Positions 32,219 to 41,564 are shown, numbered from the stretch's first letter. The stretch is 64,000 nt of DNA from CAVYXK01 sp963708245 (GCA_963708245.1 OY970201.1:5270001-5334000); one strand, 5' to 3'. Numbers and translations are program-made. Notes: generated by a model from the sequence alone, not told the origin.

Positions 32219-35098
32219 TTACCTGGCGGCCGGGATGGAAGCGGCGTAACGCAGGATGCGCGGTGCCAGCGGCAGCTTCGGGCGGTGCAGCGTGGCCGGA
32301 TGTGGGGCGGTTTCGGCCGGCGCGCCCGCCTTCTCGATCCGCACGCGAAGGTCGTACCACGCGGCCTGGCCGGTAACCGGATCGGCATTGGCGCGGCGCG
32401 GCCCGTCGGCATCCGGCAGGAACTCCGAGATCACGTGGTTCAGCAGGAAGCCGGTCCGCGATTCCGGGGCATCGTCCGCCAGATTCCAGGCGCCGCTGCG
32501 CTTGCCGATCGCATTCCAGGTCCAGACCGTGTCCGGATTCACCCCCTCCATCAGTTTCACCTGGCACTTCACCCGCCCGGCGCGGCTGACCGCCCAAACC
32601 CAGTCGCCGTCCTCGATTCCGAGTGCGGCGCCGGTGCGACGGTGCATGAACAGCCGGTTGCGGCTGTAGATTTGCCGCAGCCAGGCATTCTGCGAGTGCC
32701 AGGAATGGTACATCGCCGGCGGCCGCTGCGTGATCGCGTGCAGCGGATACGCCGCCTGCTCGGTCAGCCCCTGCTCGAGCGGTGGGTACCACATCGGCAG
32801 CGGGTCGAAATACTGCCGGATGCGTGCGCGATGCGTCTCCGGCGGCTGGACCGGGCCGTGTCCTTCGGCGGCGAGCCGAAATTTCTGCAACGGCTCGCTG
32901 TAGAGCTGCAATACAATCTGCGCCGTGCCATCGACCAATCCGAGCTGCCTCGCCTCCTGCAGGTAAGCCAGGTTGGCGAATTTGTAGTAGAGTGCCTCCG
33001 GCTTGTGGTGGTGCGACCAGAAGCAGCCGTTCTCGATGTAACGATCGAGCTGTCGCGGGTTCGGTTCACCCATGCCGGGCGAGCTGCCGTCGGGGCCGCG
33101 CCAGCCGCCCAGCGGCCCGATTCCGGGTCGGCGCTGGTGGTTGACGATGTAGTCGGCGTAGTCGCGGTAGATCGGACTGTCAGCTTCAGTGACAAACCCG
33201 GGCAGCTTCAACCGTGTGCCCAACTCGATCAGCACGTCCTGGAATGGCCGTACGTCGCGGTCCGGCGCCAGCACCGGTTGGCGGATCGCGTCCGCTGGGC
33301 CTTCGGGGCTGCCGATCGGCCGGTCCAGCAGCGAGATACAGTCCCAGCGCTCCAGATAGGTGGTATCCGGCAAAACCAGGTCGGCATGCGCCACCATCTC
33401 GCTGTAATACGCATCGGAATAGATGATGTGCGGGATGCGGTATTCGCCAGTACCCGGATCCTTGTCGGTCATCATGCGCGCGGCCTCTCCGGGATTCATC
33501 GCGGAGTTCCACGCCATGTTGGACATGTACATGAACAGCGTGTCGATCCTATAGGGATCGCCGGCATGCGCGTTCGCCAGCAGCGTGTGCATCAGCCCGT
33601 GCGCACCGATCGGGGCGTCCCAGGAAAACGCCTTGTCGATCCGGATCGGGGTGCCGTCGTCCTCCAGCAACAGGTCCTCGGGGCCGCGCGGATTGCCGAG
33701 CGCCATGCCGGACATCATCGCCAGCGGCTTCGAACCTTTTCCGCTCGGCTGCGGACCTGGCGGGATGGGGCGCGGATACGGCGATTTGTAGCGCCACGCC
33801 CCCGGCGTATCGACCGCGCCCAGCAGCATCTGCAGCAGGTGGATTGCCCGGCAGGTATGAAACCCGTTGGAGTGCGCCGAGATGCCGCGCATCGCGTGCA
33901 TCGCGACCGGCCGGCCGATCATTGTCGCGTGCTGCCGCCCCGATGTGTCGGTCCAGGGCTGCGGCAGCTCGATCGCTTGATCAAACGCGGTGTCAGCGAG
34001 CTCGCGAGCGATTCGCCTGATCGTCGCGGCCGGCACGGCGCACTGATCCGCCACCGCGTCGGGCGCGTAGCGGCCATCCAGGTAGCGCTCGGCCAGCAGA
34101 TGGAACACAGGCAGAGCAGTCCGGCCGTCGGGAAGCCTTACCTCGCCGACGATCTGCGGCTGCATCCCCACCGTGCCGGCATCGATCGCGAGGCCTCCCC
34201 GGCGGTCCCAGGCGAGCGGCCGTCCCTCGGCATCACGCGCGAACAGCCCGTCATCCGCCGCGCCGGGCGCGCGGATCACCAGCCAGGCGGCGTTGGTGTA
34301 GCGGACGAGAAAGTCGAGATCGATCCGGTCGGTGCGCAGCAGCTCATGCACCAAAGCGAGCACGAACAGCCCATCAGTGCCCGGGCGGATGCCGATCCAC
34401 TCGTCGGCGACCGCGGAGTAGCCGGTCTTCACCGGATTGATCGAGACGTATTTGGCGCCGCGTTCCTTCAGCTTCGCCAGTCCTGTCTTGATCGGGTTGG
34501 AGTCGTGGTCCTCGGCGACACCGAACATCAGGAAGTATTTGGTGCGATCCCAATCGGGATCGCCGAACTCCCAGAAGCTGCCACCGACCGAGTAGAGGCC
34601 GGCGGCCGCCATGTTCACCGAGCAGAACCCGCCATGCGCGGCGAAATTCGGCGTGCCGAACTGCTTGGCCCACCACCCGGTAAACGATTGGCTCTGGTCG
34701 CGGCCGGTGAACAAGGCGAGCTTCTTCGGGTCTTCCGCGCGAATCCTGCCCAACCAGTCAGCCGCGAGGCTCAGCGCCTCGTCCCACTCGATCTCCCGGA
34801 ATGTGCCGGTGCCACGTTCGCCGACCCGCAGCAGCGGCTTGGACAGGCGCGCCGGCGAATAATGCTGCATGATCCCCGCCGAGCCCTTGGCGCACAGCAC
34901 GCCCTGGTTCACCGGGTGGTCGGGATTACCCTGAATCCAGCGGATCCGCCCGTCCTTCAAATGGACGCGGATGCCGCAGCGGCAGGCGCACATGTAGCAA
35001 GTGGTGGTCTTCACCTTGTCGGCGACCCGCGGGGACGTGTCGATCAATTCGACGGGGGAGAAGAATCCACTCGTCCGCTTTGGTGCTGCGCTGCTCAT
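32219..35098 (-). CDS. soeA: Sulfite dehydrogenase molybdopterin subunit SoeA-like
   Basis: A 959-residue molybdopterin-guanine-dinucleotide oxidoreductase. The N-terminus has CYMCACRCGIRVHLKDGRIR...GVLCAKGSAG, holding one [4Fe-4S] cluster, and lacks a Tat signal. The blocks PARLSKPLLRVGERG, KKLALFTGRDQSQSFTGWWA, AAHGGFCSVNMAAAGLYSVG and RPGTDGLFVLAL closely match the cytoplasmic SoeA family that oxidises sulfite to sulfate; the Cys in GGFCSVN is a plausible Mo ligand. Gene order A-B-C with matching subunit sizes supports the call. Polysulfide, thiosulfate or DMSO reductase are alternatives. Confidence 0.75.
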   Translation of the reverse strand: MSSAAPKRTSGFFSPVELIDTSPRVADKVKTTTCYMCACRCGIRVHLKDGRIRWIQGNPDHPVNQGVLCAKGSAGIMQHYSPARLSKPLLRVGERGTGTFREIEWDEALSLAADWLGRIRAEDPKKLALFTGRDQSQSFTGWWAKQFGTPNFAAHGGFCSVNMAAAGLYSVGGSFWEFGDPDWDRTKYFLMFGVAEDHDSNPIKTGLAKLKERGAKYVSINPVKTGYSAVADEWIGIRPGTDGLFVLALVHELLRTDRIDLDFLVRYTNAAWLVIRAPGAADDGLFARDAEGRPLAWDRRGGLAIDAGTVGMQPQIVGEVRLPDGRTALPVFHLLAERYLDGRYAPDAVADQCAVPAATIRRIARELADTAFDQAIELPQPWTDTSGRQHATMIGRPVAMHAMRGISAHSNGFHTCRAIHLLQMLLGAVDTPGAWRYKSPYPRPIPPGPQPSGKGSKPLAMMSGMALGNPRGPEDLLLEDDGTPIRIDKAFSWDAPIGAHGLMHTLLANAHAGDPYRIDTLFMYMSNMAWNSAMNPGEAARMMTDKDPGTGEYRIPHIIYSDAYYSEMVAHADLVLPDTTYLERWDCISLLDRPIGSPEGPADAIRQPVLAPDRDVRPFQDVLIELGTRLKLPGFVTEADSPIYRDYADYIVNHQRRPGIGPLGGWRGPDGSSPGMGEPNPRQLDRYIENGCFWSHHHKPEALYYKFANLAYLQEARQLGLVDGTAQIVLQLYSEPLQKFRLAAEGHGPVQPPETHRARIRQYFDPLPMWYPPLEQGLTEQAAYPLHAITQRPPAMYHSWHSQNAWLRQIYSRNRLFMHRRTGAALGIEDGDWVWAVSRAGRVKCQVKLMEGVNPDTVWTWNAIGKRSGAWNLADDAPESRTGFLLNHVISEFLPDADGPRRANADPVTGQAAWYDLRVRIEKAGAPAETAPHPATLHRPKLPLAPRILRYAASIPAAR

Positions 35099-35325
35099 CC
35101 CGCTCTTCCGTCGCCGCTCATGGAGCAGGGCTTTTGCCCCCGGCCCGCGTGGCAGGGCAAGGTGGGGGGCACCGCTGCCCCGTCCCCTTCCCCACTACGG
35201 GCGCGGAGTGATCTGCGGCGCGGCGGCGCATGGGGGGATCGATCTGCCGCTCCGGCCGTCGCAAAAGTGACGGTAACGAGGTCGTAAACCCCTGACTGAT
35301 AGAGCGATGGGCGAGATCCCGCCTC
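35099..35325. other. Region upstream of soeA without a recognised gene
   Basis: About 227 bases of GC-rich sequence that should hold the soeABC promoter. No convincing open frame or hairpin terminator was found. Confidence 0.4.
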
Positions 35326-35514
35326 TCACCAGTCGCGCGGCAATCCATCCTCCAGCAGATGATCGGCGACAGCCGCGTCATCACTATCCGGAGCGTTGCC
35401 GGTACCTTCCAGCCTCGGCTGGGCGCTCCCGGGCGCCCCGACGATATGGCTGATAGGACCCACCGTAAGGACGATAACGAGAGCTGCAATGGCGGCTAAG
35501 AGGACCTTCATCAT
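35326..35514 (-). CDS. Small predicted membrane-anchored protein
   Basis: A 62-residue product starting at two adjacent ATGs after TGGAGG. One hydrophobic segment (MKVLLAAIAALVIVLTVGP) at the N-terminus is a signal anchor or signal peptide, followed by a proline/aspartate-rich tail. No recognised domain. The soeA-upstream position and opposite neighbours give no functional clue. Confidence 0.45.
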   Translation of the reverse strand: MMKVLLAAIAALVIVLTVGPISHIVGAPGSAQPRLEGTGNAPDSDDAAVADHLLEDGLPRDW

Positions 35515-35763
35515 TGTCGCCTCCACCCTAGGTACGAGCGTCAGGTGGCACCATGCAAAGACAGGGCCTCGCCGTCAGTGAAGTAGTTCACAGCAGTACC
35601 ACTTTGCCCGGCCATAATATGGCGAACTGGAAGCCTATGGAGGACCGGCCGTGCCGGGCAGCACGCAGCCGCAAGCGCATCGACGCCGCGGATCATAAAA
35701 CGGGGTCATCGAGCAGATTTTGGCGCACCCAAGCACTGCCTGCACGCAGTGCATGCACCGTAG

Positions 35764-36732
35764 TTAGAACCAGTTCGCCTTGTCCACAACGTTCCTGAGC
35801 GGCTGCCCCGCCTCGAAGGCGCGGCAGTTGTCCAGAATGATCTGGAAGCGCCGCTCGTCCAAATACGGACCAAACCCCGCCGTGTGCGGCGTGATCAGCA
35901 CGTTCGGCATCGTCCACAGCGGGTGATCGGCCGGCAGCGGCTCGGTTTCGAACACATCCAACCCCGCCCCGGCCAGCTCCCCCGCCCGCAGCGCGGCAAC
36001 CAGATCATCCAGCCGCGTGGTTTTACCACGGCCGATATTGATGAAGAACGCCGACGGCATCATGCGGCGGAAGCGCGCGCGGTTCATGAATCCCTCGGTC
36101 GCCGGCGTGTGCGGCACCGTCAGGATGACGAAATCCGCCCGGCCCAGCAGGTCGTCAAGCGCCTCCGGCGGGTGCAGTTCCGCGACCCCCTCGGGCGGTG
36201 TGGTGCGCCGCGCATCGGTGGCGATCACCCGCATCCCAAACGCTGCCGCCAGCCGTGCAGCCTCTGCCCCGATCCCGCCCACGCCGACGATCAACGCCGT
36301 CGCCTCCGGCAGATGCACCACGCCGCTATCCAGCCGTCGAGGCTTCCACTCGCGCCGGAGCTGCTGAGGAATGTAAGTCTGGAAGTCGCGCGCGAAGGCC
36401 AACACAAAGGCCATGATATGCGCGCCGATATGGTCGTTGTATATCTCGCGCATATTGGTAACGACCAGCGGGAACGCGATCAGCGCCGCGTGGTAATAAC
36501 CGGCAGGCGGTGCCGCCTGGGGTGACTGCAACCATCGCAGCCGGCCCGCCTTGGCGAGCAGGGGCGCTGGCATCACGCCGAACGCCGCCTGGGCTTCGCC
36601 GATCGCCTGTTCCGCTTCCAGTTCGCTCTCCGCGACGATGACGCGCACCGACGGAAGTTCTTGGGCCAGCCGTTTGCCCCAGCCGTGCGTGACATCGGTC
36701 TGCGGCGGCAGCATAAGGAAGGTGAACGGCAT
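35764..36732 (-). CDS. D-2-hydroxyacid dehydrogenase, NAD(P)-dependent
   Basis: A 322-residue enzyme reducing 2-keto acids to D-2-hydroxy acids or the reverse. The nucleotide-binding loop is VGVGGIGAEAARLAA, and the catalytic triad is visible as Arg in NIGRGKT, Glu in DVFETEPLP and His in TPHTAG. The N-terminal half forms the substrate domain. It resembles the GhrA-like subgroup; the substrate is unknown. A second family member lies at 38979-39962. Confidence 0.85.
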   Translation of the reverse strand: MPFTFLMLPPQTDVTHGWGKRLAQELPSVRVIVAESELEAEQAIGEAQAAFGVMPAPLLAKAGRLRWLQSPQAAPPAGYYHAALIAFPLVVTNMREIYNDHIGAHIMAFVLAFARDFQTYIPQQLRREWKPRRLDSGVVHLPEATALIVGVGGIGAEAARLAAAFGMRVIATDARRTTPPEGVAELHPPEALDDLLGRADFVILTVPHTPATEGFMNRARFRRMMPSAFFINIGRGKTTRLDDLVAALRAGELAGAGLDVFETEPLPADHPLWTMPNVLITPHTAGFGPYLDERRFQIILDNCRAFEAGQPLRNVVDKANWF

Positions 36733-36790
36733 AACGGTTCCTTCTTTCCCCGATCACACTATCACTAAATTCAGGTCCCGACGACTTCTA

Positions 36791-36840
36791 CCTCTCGCGC
36801 TCGCGGGAGAGGTCGCCACGCGTCGTGTGGCGGGTGAAGG
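36791..36840. repeat. Dispersed 50-bp two-hairpin repeat, copy 2
   Basis: CCTCTCGCGC-TC-GCGGGAGAGG forms a first stem and CGCCACGCG...TGTGGCGG a second, then GTGAAGG. It lies between a dehydrogenase gene and a decayed VOC gene. Confidence 0.65.
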
Positions 36841-36854
36841 CCTTGCGCCCGCGC

Positions 36855-37434
36855 TTAACGTCCGACGTGCTCCGGCGATTTGAACACTACCACGCTGTCC
36901 GCCCGATCCTCTAACGCGGCCGGCCCTTCCGTCGGCAACGCCACATAGTGGTTCAACGCGGCGTTGATGTCGCCCTCCCACACCTCGCGAGGCAGTTCGT
37001 ACAGCAACTCAACGCTGTAGCCGTTTGGGTCGCGGATATAGAGGCTGTGAGTCATGCCGTGCTCAACTCGGCGTTCAAACCTGATGCCGCGGGATTGCAG
37101 GAAAGCGAGCTGTCGCAGCCACTCCTCGCGATCCGGCAGCATGATCGCGACATGCCCGATCGGGCTAGGCCCATCGCTTGGCGGCGGTAAGTCTGGCGTA
37201 TCGACCAGCGCCACATCATGGTGGTGCAGCTTCCCGCCCCGTTCGCCGCTATAGAAGCGCATCGTCCCCCGCCGTACGCCGCCCAGGCCCGGCGGCACCT
37301 CGCCGACCTGCCGGAAGCCCAGGATCTCGGTCCAGAACCGATGCAATTCCTCGATGTCCCGCACGTTCAGTACCGACGTGGTTCAGCCCGGTCGGAGTGA
37401 CCGCAGCGCCGGTCGCTTGGTTCGTGTCTGTCAT
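36855..37434 (-). pseudogene. VOC/glyoxalase family gene with a one-base insertion
   Basis: The original gene began at 37434 (TDTNQATGAAVTPTGLNHV), whose NH supplies the first metal ligand of the vicinal oxygen chelate fold. At about 37374 one extra G shifts the frame; the continuation VLNVRDIEELHRFWTEILGF and the rest (IGHVAIMLPDREEW, SLYIRDPNGYSVELLYE) is in the other frame down to 36855. A GTG at 37364 could start a truncated 169-residue protein lacking the first strand. Related enzymes are glyoxalase I and ring-cleaving dioxygenases. Confidence 0.75.
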
Positions 37435-37522
37435 GAGATACCCTCCCGGTTTGTTCGCGGTCCCGCTACACTAGCACTTTTCGCTAGCAGTCGTCCTGCG
37501 TCCTGGAATATCCGGGGCCGAC

Positions 37523-38134
37523 ATGCGGTCAGGACATACGGCACCAAGCTGGCAGGATCCCGTATTGCCTCAGTTCAGTGATGATCGGAGGCGTCGCTTC
37601 GAGCGGCTTGCACTGCCGCATCTCGATGCCGCGTACAACTTGGCGCGTTGGCTGGCGCGCAATCCGGCGGATGCGGAGGACGTGGCGCAGGAGGCTTATT
37701 TGCGGGCCTATCGCTATTTTGACGCATTCCAGGGTGGCAATTTCCGCGTCTGGCTACTGACGATCGTGCGCAACAGCTTCACGACCTGGGCTCGGGAAAA
37801 TCGTTCTGTCAGGATGACGTTCCTGCCCGACACGCCCGTTGCTGAGACAGCCGAGCGTGAGCAGACGATGTGGGGCACACCGCCGCGCGATCCCGAGGCG
37901 CTGCTGCTTGAAACGCTGGATGGCCAGATGCTTGAGCGGCTGATGCTGCGACTGCCGTCGGACTACCGCGAAGTTCTGCTGCTGCGGGAGGCGGAGGACC
38001 TCTCCTACAAAGACATTGCCACCGTCATTGGCGTGCCGATCGGCACGGTGATGTCGCGGCTCGCGCGGGCGCGGCTGGCGCTGCGGCGCTTGTGGCTCGC
38101 CGAGGCGGCGGAGGAGAAGGCCGATGGAGTGTGA
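37523..38134 (+). CDS. ECF-type RNA polymerase sigma factor
   Basis: A 203-residue sigma-70 family factor. Region 2 spans about residues 25-95 (AAYNLARWLARNPADAEDVAQEAYLRAYRYFDAF and FRVWLLTIVRN), and region 4 about 135-190 (LPSDYREVLLLREAEDLSYKDIATVIGVPIGTVMSRLARAR). The sigma-3 domain is absent, as expected of the ECF group. The last eleven bases overlap an anti-sigma gene, which probably holds the factor inactive until an envelope or redox signal. Confidence 0.9.
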   Translation: MRSGHTAPSWQDPVLPQFSDDRRRRFERLALPHLDAAYNLARWLARNPADAEDVAQEAYLRAYRYFDAFQGGNFRVWLLTIVRNSFTTWARENRSVRMTFLPDTPVAETAEREQTMWGTPPRDPEALLLETLDGQMLERLMLRLPSDYREVLLLREAEDLSYKDIATVIGVPIGTVMSRLARARLALRRLWLAEAAEEKADGV

Positions 38135-38888
38135 CCGCGCCGCCGCGTGGCTGCCGCTGCTGGTCGATCGTGCGCTGCCGGTCTGGCGGCGCCTGCGCCT
38201 GTCGCGTCACGTCGCCGGCTGCCCCGCCTGCGCCGGACGGCTCGAGGAGCTACAACATATCCATACCGCGATGAGGACGCACTTGCCGTATCACCGCGCC
38301 CCGCCCGGACTCGCCGCGCGCATCGTCAGTCTGTTGCCTCGGGATGCACCGCCAGTGCCGGTTAGGCCGTGGTTCCGGGTACCGGGTCTGGCATTTGCCG
38401 GTACCGGCCTCGGCGGCGCGCTCGCCGGCGCGGCGCTGGTGCTGCTGCTGCATGGCGGAACCGGCAACAGCGGCGGAGAGAGCATCACCACCGCCGTTAT
38501 TGACAGCCATATCAGTTCGATGATGGCAAACCACCTGACGGATGTGCTGACCAGCGATCAGCACACGGTCAAGCCGTGGCTGTCGGCGCATGTCGATGTC
38601 TCGCCGCCGGTGCGGGAGTTGGCGCCCGAGGGGTTCCCGCTGATCGGCGGCCGCGTCGCTTATATCGGCGGCCACCCGGCGGCGGTGGTCGTCTATCGGC
38701 ACGACAAGCACGTCATCAACCTGTTCACCTGGGCCTCTCCCAACAGCGTTGACCTGCCATTCCAAGCCACGTCCCAACAGGGCTTCAACGTGATCACCTG
38801 GCGGGCGGCCGGCATTACCTATTTTGCCGTGTCGGATCTCGAAGCGGATCAACTTCGGAGGTTTGCGCGCCTGGTTGCAACGGGGTGA
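38124..38888 (+). CDS. Zinc-binding anti-sigma factor, membrane-anchored
   Basis: A 254-residue protein with the ZAS motif H-x3-C-x2-C (SRHVAGCPAC) after an N-terminal Cys (MECDRAAAW), a hydrophobic membrane segment at about residues 90-115 (GLAFAGTGLGGALAGAALVLLL) and a periplasmic C-terminal domain (GFPLIGGRVAYIGGHPAAVVVYRHDKH). It binds and inhibits the cognate ECF factor encoded immediately upstream. The C-terminal part resembles the RsiW/ChrR-type sensory extensions, with no clear ligand motif. Confidence 0.85.
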   Translation: MECDRAAAWLPLLVDRALPVWRRLRLSRHVAGCPACAGRLEELQHIHTAMRTHLPYHRAPPGLAARIVSLLPRDAPPVPVRPWFRVPGLAFAGTGLGGALAGAALVLLLHGGTGNSGGESITTAVIDSHISSMMANHLTDVLTSDQHTVKPWLSAHVDVSPPVRELAPEGFPLIGGRVAYIGGHPAAVVVYRHDKHVINLFTWASPNSVDLPFQATSQQGFNVITWRAAGITYFAVSDLEADQLRRFARLVATG

Positions 38889-38924
38889 CGCCCGAAACGG
38901 AGGCTCAGGTTCCGGCCAGAACCG

Positions 38925-38952
38925 GGTGACCCATATCTGGTGACCCATATCT
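38925..38952. repeat. Perfect 14-bp tandem duplication
   Basis: GGTGACCCATATCT repeated twice head-to-tail in the spacer between the anti-sigma gene and a convergent dehydrogenase gene. Confidence 0.8.
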
Positions 38953-38978
38953 GAAGAGGCCATGCCCCGTTCTTTCGG

Positions 38979-39962
38979 TCAGGCCAACCGCTCCTCCGGC
39001 CCGACCAGATGCAGAGGCGCCTCCCCACGTAGCGCCCGCAGGCAATTGGCCAGCGCGTGACGCAATCCGGCATCGCGGCTGCCGGCCTGGGCCGAGTTGT
39101 GCGGCGAGCCGATCACGTTCGGCAGGTTGAGGAACGGGTGGTCCATGCGGAAGCTGCCATGTCGCACCGGCTCGATCCACCATGCGTCGATGCAGGCTGT
39201 GAACCGGGGATGCGCGATCAGATGCGCGTATAGCGCCGACTCATCTATGATCTCACCGCGCGCTAGGTTCACCAGGATGGCGTCAGGCTTCATCCGGGCC
39301 AGAGCACTGGCGTCGATCAGGCCGCGCGTGGCGCGTGTCAGCGGCGCACTGACCACCAGGACGTCCGCCGCGGCGAGCAGGACATCGAGCCTGTCTGGCG
39401 TGCCGATCCAATCCACCGTCTCATCGGTTCGCCCACTGCGGTTGATCGCGTGCACGCGCATACCAATGCCGCGCGCCAGACGCGCTACTGCGGCGCCGAC
39501 GCCGCCGAAGCCCAGGATGCCGCACACGCCGCCCGCCAACATGCGGTTCGGCACAAACTGATTGAACTGCCCGCGCGCCAGGGCGGCGTGTTCAATGGGC
39601 AGGCGCTTGGCGGCGGCGAACGCCATGGCCAGCGCGTGCTCGGCCATCGGTTCGGCATAGGCGCCACCGTTGCTGGCCACTGGCACCGAGGCCGGCAACT
39701 CGTCGAGCGGGATAAAATCCACCCCCGCCGCCATGAACTGGATCAGGCGTGCTGCCCCGAGCAGCCCGGCCTCGCCGGCCTGCAACTCCTTGGCCGTATT
39801 CCAGGCTAACAGCACGGTCGCATCGCGAAGTGCCGCTTTGCGGCCTGGAGCGTCAAGATCGGCCAGGTACACCGCCTCGGCCACACCCGCCAGCGCGTCA
39901 GCGACGAGAGCACGCTGCGGCGTATCGAGCCTGAAGGTGGCCGCGAGAGATGGTTGCGGCAT
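38979..39962 (-). CDS. D-2-hydroxyacid dehydrogenase (second copy)
   Basis: A 327-residue enzyme with GILGFGGVGAAVARLARG as the nucleotide-binding loop, NLARGEIIDESAL carrying the catalytic Arg, and IGSPHNSAQAG with the catalytic His. The Glu segment reads DAWWIEP. N-terminal sequence differs clearly from the copy at 35764-36732, so it is not a recent duplicate. The substrate is unknown. Confidence 0.82.
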   Translation of the reverse strand: MPQPSLAATFRLDTPQRALVADALAGVAEAVYLADLDAPGRKAALRDATVLLAWNTAKELQAGEAGLLGAARLIQFMAAGVDFIPLDELPASVPVASNGGAYAEPMAEHALAMAFAAAKRLPIEHAALARGQFNQFVPNRMLAGGVCGILGFGGVGAAVARLARGIGMRVHAINRSGRTDETVDWIGTPDRLDVLLAAADVLVVSAPLTRATRGLIDASALARMKPDAILVNLARGEIIDESALYAHLIAHPRFTACIDAWWIEPVRHGSFRMDHPFLNLPNVIGSPHNSAQAGSRDAGLRHALANCLRALRGEAPLHLVGPEERLA

Positions 39963-40049
39963 CGCTGCATGCTCCCCAACAATCGATGGCAGACAAACGA
40001 AAGGCGGGGCCGAACAGGCCCCGCCCTCGCCCGACCTCTGCCTGAATTG

Positions 40050-40400
40050 TCACATCTTGCCGGATGGTGTGAAGGTCTTGCCCTGCTGCGCCGCCTGCAG
40101 ACTTTCTCCATTCAACTGGTCGACTGCGGCGTTCTGCGCGTTCGGATTGGCCGCGCTCATGCGTGTCGTGTGCATGGGATGGTGGGTCGTCCCGGCCGCG
40201 ACATGGGTCGTCCCGTGGTGGGCCGGCATGGCCGCCTGCTTACTGCTCGGAGCCGTAGTCGAGGTTGGAGCCTTGGCGGCGGGTGCGGCCGGCGGCGTGC
40301 CGGTCGAGGGGGCGTTCTGCGCCAATGCGGGGCTCGCCGCTGCGGTCGCGAGTCCGAGCGCGAGCGCGCCGAGCGTAGTGGTCACACCTCCTATCGTCAT
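40050..40400 (-). CDS. Small secreted histidine/threonine-rich protein
   Basis: A 116-residue protein with a signal peptide (TLGALALGLATAAASPALAQ) and a low-complexity mature part rich in Ala, Pro, Thr, His and Gln (HHGTTHVAAGTTHHPMHTTR). Histidine clusters could bind metals. No domain is recognised. It is oriented as the upstream neighbour of the dehydrogenase at 38979-39962 on the same strand. Confidence 0.6.
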   Translation of the reverse strand: MTIGGVTTTLGALALGLATAAASPALAQNAPSTGTPPAAPAAKAPTSTTAPSSKQAAMPAHHGTTHVAAGTTHHPMHTTRMSAANPNAQNAAVDQLNGESLQAAQQGKTFTPSGKM

Positions 40401-40439
40401 CCTCTGTTTCCTCTGTGCATTGCGGAAGACGTGCGGCAG

Positions 40440-40688
40440 ATGGCCATGACAGCACGGTCCACACGCCGCCAGACGCGTTCCGCCGCTCACATCCACGTGG
40501 GGCGGCGGGACGCTGCGCGCATGTCACAAGCTTGGGACGACCACCGGCTTGCGCGAGGCGCCCGGCTCGGGTGGCAGCGGTGGGCGGGGGCACTCGCTGC
40601 AGAGTGGATCGACGTCGAACCGGAGGCGTCAGTGCGCGGGATGGCGGCGGGGCTGACAACACTGCTGGCCGCTGCCGGTGTGCGCTGA
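40440..40688 (+). CDS. Hypothetical protein (low confidence)
   Basis: An 82-residue frame with a possible start at ATG 40440 or at the internal ATG near 40520 (SQAWDDHRLARGARLGWQRW). Codon bias fits a coding frame in the second half, and it fills a gap between divergent and convergent genes. No domain is recognised. Confidence 0.35.
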   Translation: MAMTARSTRRQTRSAAHIHVGRRDAARMSQAWDDHRLARGARLGWQRWAGALAAEWIDVEPEASVRGMAAGLTTLLAAAGVR

Positions 40689-40709
40689 GGGCGGGTCCGC
40701 CTCTTTCGG

Positions 40710-41564
40710 CTACTGCAGAGCAACGCCGAGCCGACCTGCAACATCCTGGATGAACTGCCAGGCGACCCGGCCTGACCGCGCACCCCGCGTCACCGACCAC
40801 TCGACAGCCTGCGCACGCAGCGTGTCGGGCGCGATGGGCAGACGCATGCTGGCCGCATAGCCCTCGACCATCGCGAAATAGGTCTCCTGGTCGCAGTTGT
40901 GGAACCCGATCCACAGCCCGAAGCGGTCGGACAACGACACCTTCTCCTCGGTCGCCTCCGACGGATTGATCGCAGTCGAGCGCTCGTTCTCGATCATGTC
41001 GCGCGGCATCAGATGCCGGCGGTTGGAGGTCGCGTAGAACAGCACATTCTCGGGGCGTCCCTCGATGCCGCCCTCGAGAATCGATTTCAGCGACTTGTAG
41101 TCGGAGTCATCGCGTTCGAACGAGAGATCGTCGCACAGAACAAGGCAACGGCGCGCCTTGCCGCGCAGCGTCTTCAACAGGTCGGGCAACGAGCGAACAT
41201 CTTCGCGGTGGATCTCGACGAGCGCCAGACTGCCGGGAATCGTTCGGTTCACCACCGCGTGCGTCGCTTTCACCAGCGACGACTTGCCCATGCCGCGCGC
41301 GCCCCACAACATCGCGTTGTTAGCCGGCAAGCCGTGGGCGAAGCGGAGCGTGTTGTCCAGCAGAATCTGCTTCTGCCGGTCCACCCCCTTAAGCAACCCG
41401 AGCTCGACCCGGGATACCCTTGCCACAGGGACGAGCCGCGGCGGCGCCGGGTGCCAGACGAATGCCTCGGCCGCATCAAGATCACCTGGCGTCGGGGGGA
41501 TCGGCGCCAGCCGCTCGAGCGCATCGGCGATGCGGCTCAACTGCTCGATCAGGTGCTGGTCCAT
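40710..41564 (-). CDS. DUF815 AAA-type ATPase
   Basis: A 284-residue P-loop ATPase. The Walker A loop is MLWGARGMGKSSLVKA, the Walker B is LVLCDDLSF, and the family block VLFYATSNRRHLMPRDMIENE follows. The start at 41564 gives the expected N-terminal LIEQLSRIADALERLAP. Its function is unknown; it is commonly found divergent from yajC in Rhodospirillales, as here. Confidence 0.85.
   Translation of the reverse strand: MDQHLIEQLSRIADALERLAPIPPTPGDLDAAEAFVWHPAPPRLVPVARVSRVELGLLKGVDRQKQILLDNTLRFAHGLPANNAMLWGARGMGKSSLVKATHAVVNRTIPGSLALVEIHREDVRSLPDLLKTLRGKARRCLVLCDDLSFERDDSDYKSLKSILEGGIEGRPENVLFYATSNRRHLMPRDMIENERSTAINPSEATEEKVSLSDRFGLWIGFHNCDQETYFAMVEGYAASMRLPIAPDTLRAQAVEWSVTRGARSGRVAWQFIQDVAGRLGVALQ

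Noticed and set aside
32162..35287. A 1,041-codon open frame on the + strand opposite soeA
   Set aside because: It is antisense to a clearly conserved molybdoenzyme, is Arg-rich and has no domain; long antisense frames are normal at this GC content.
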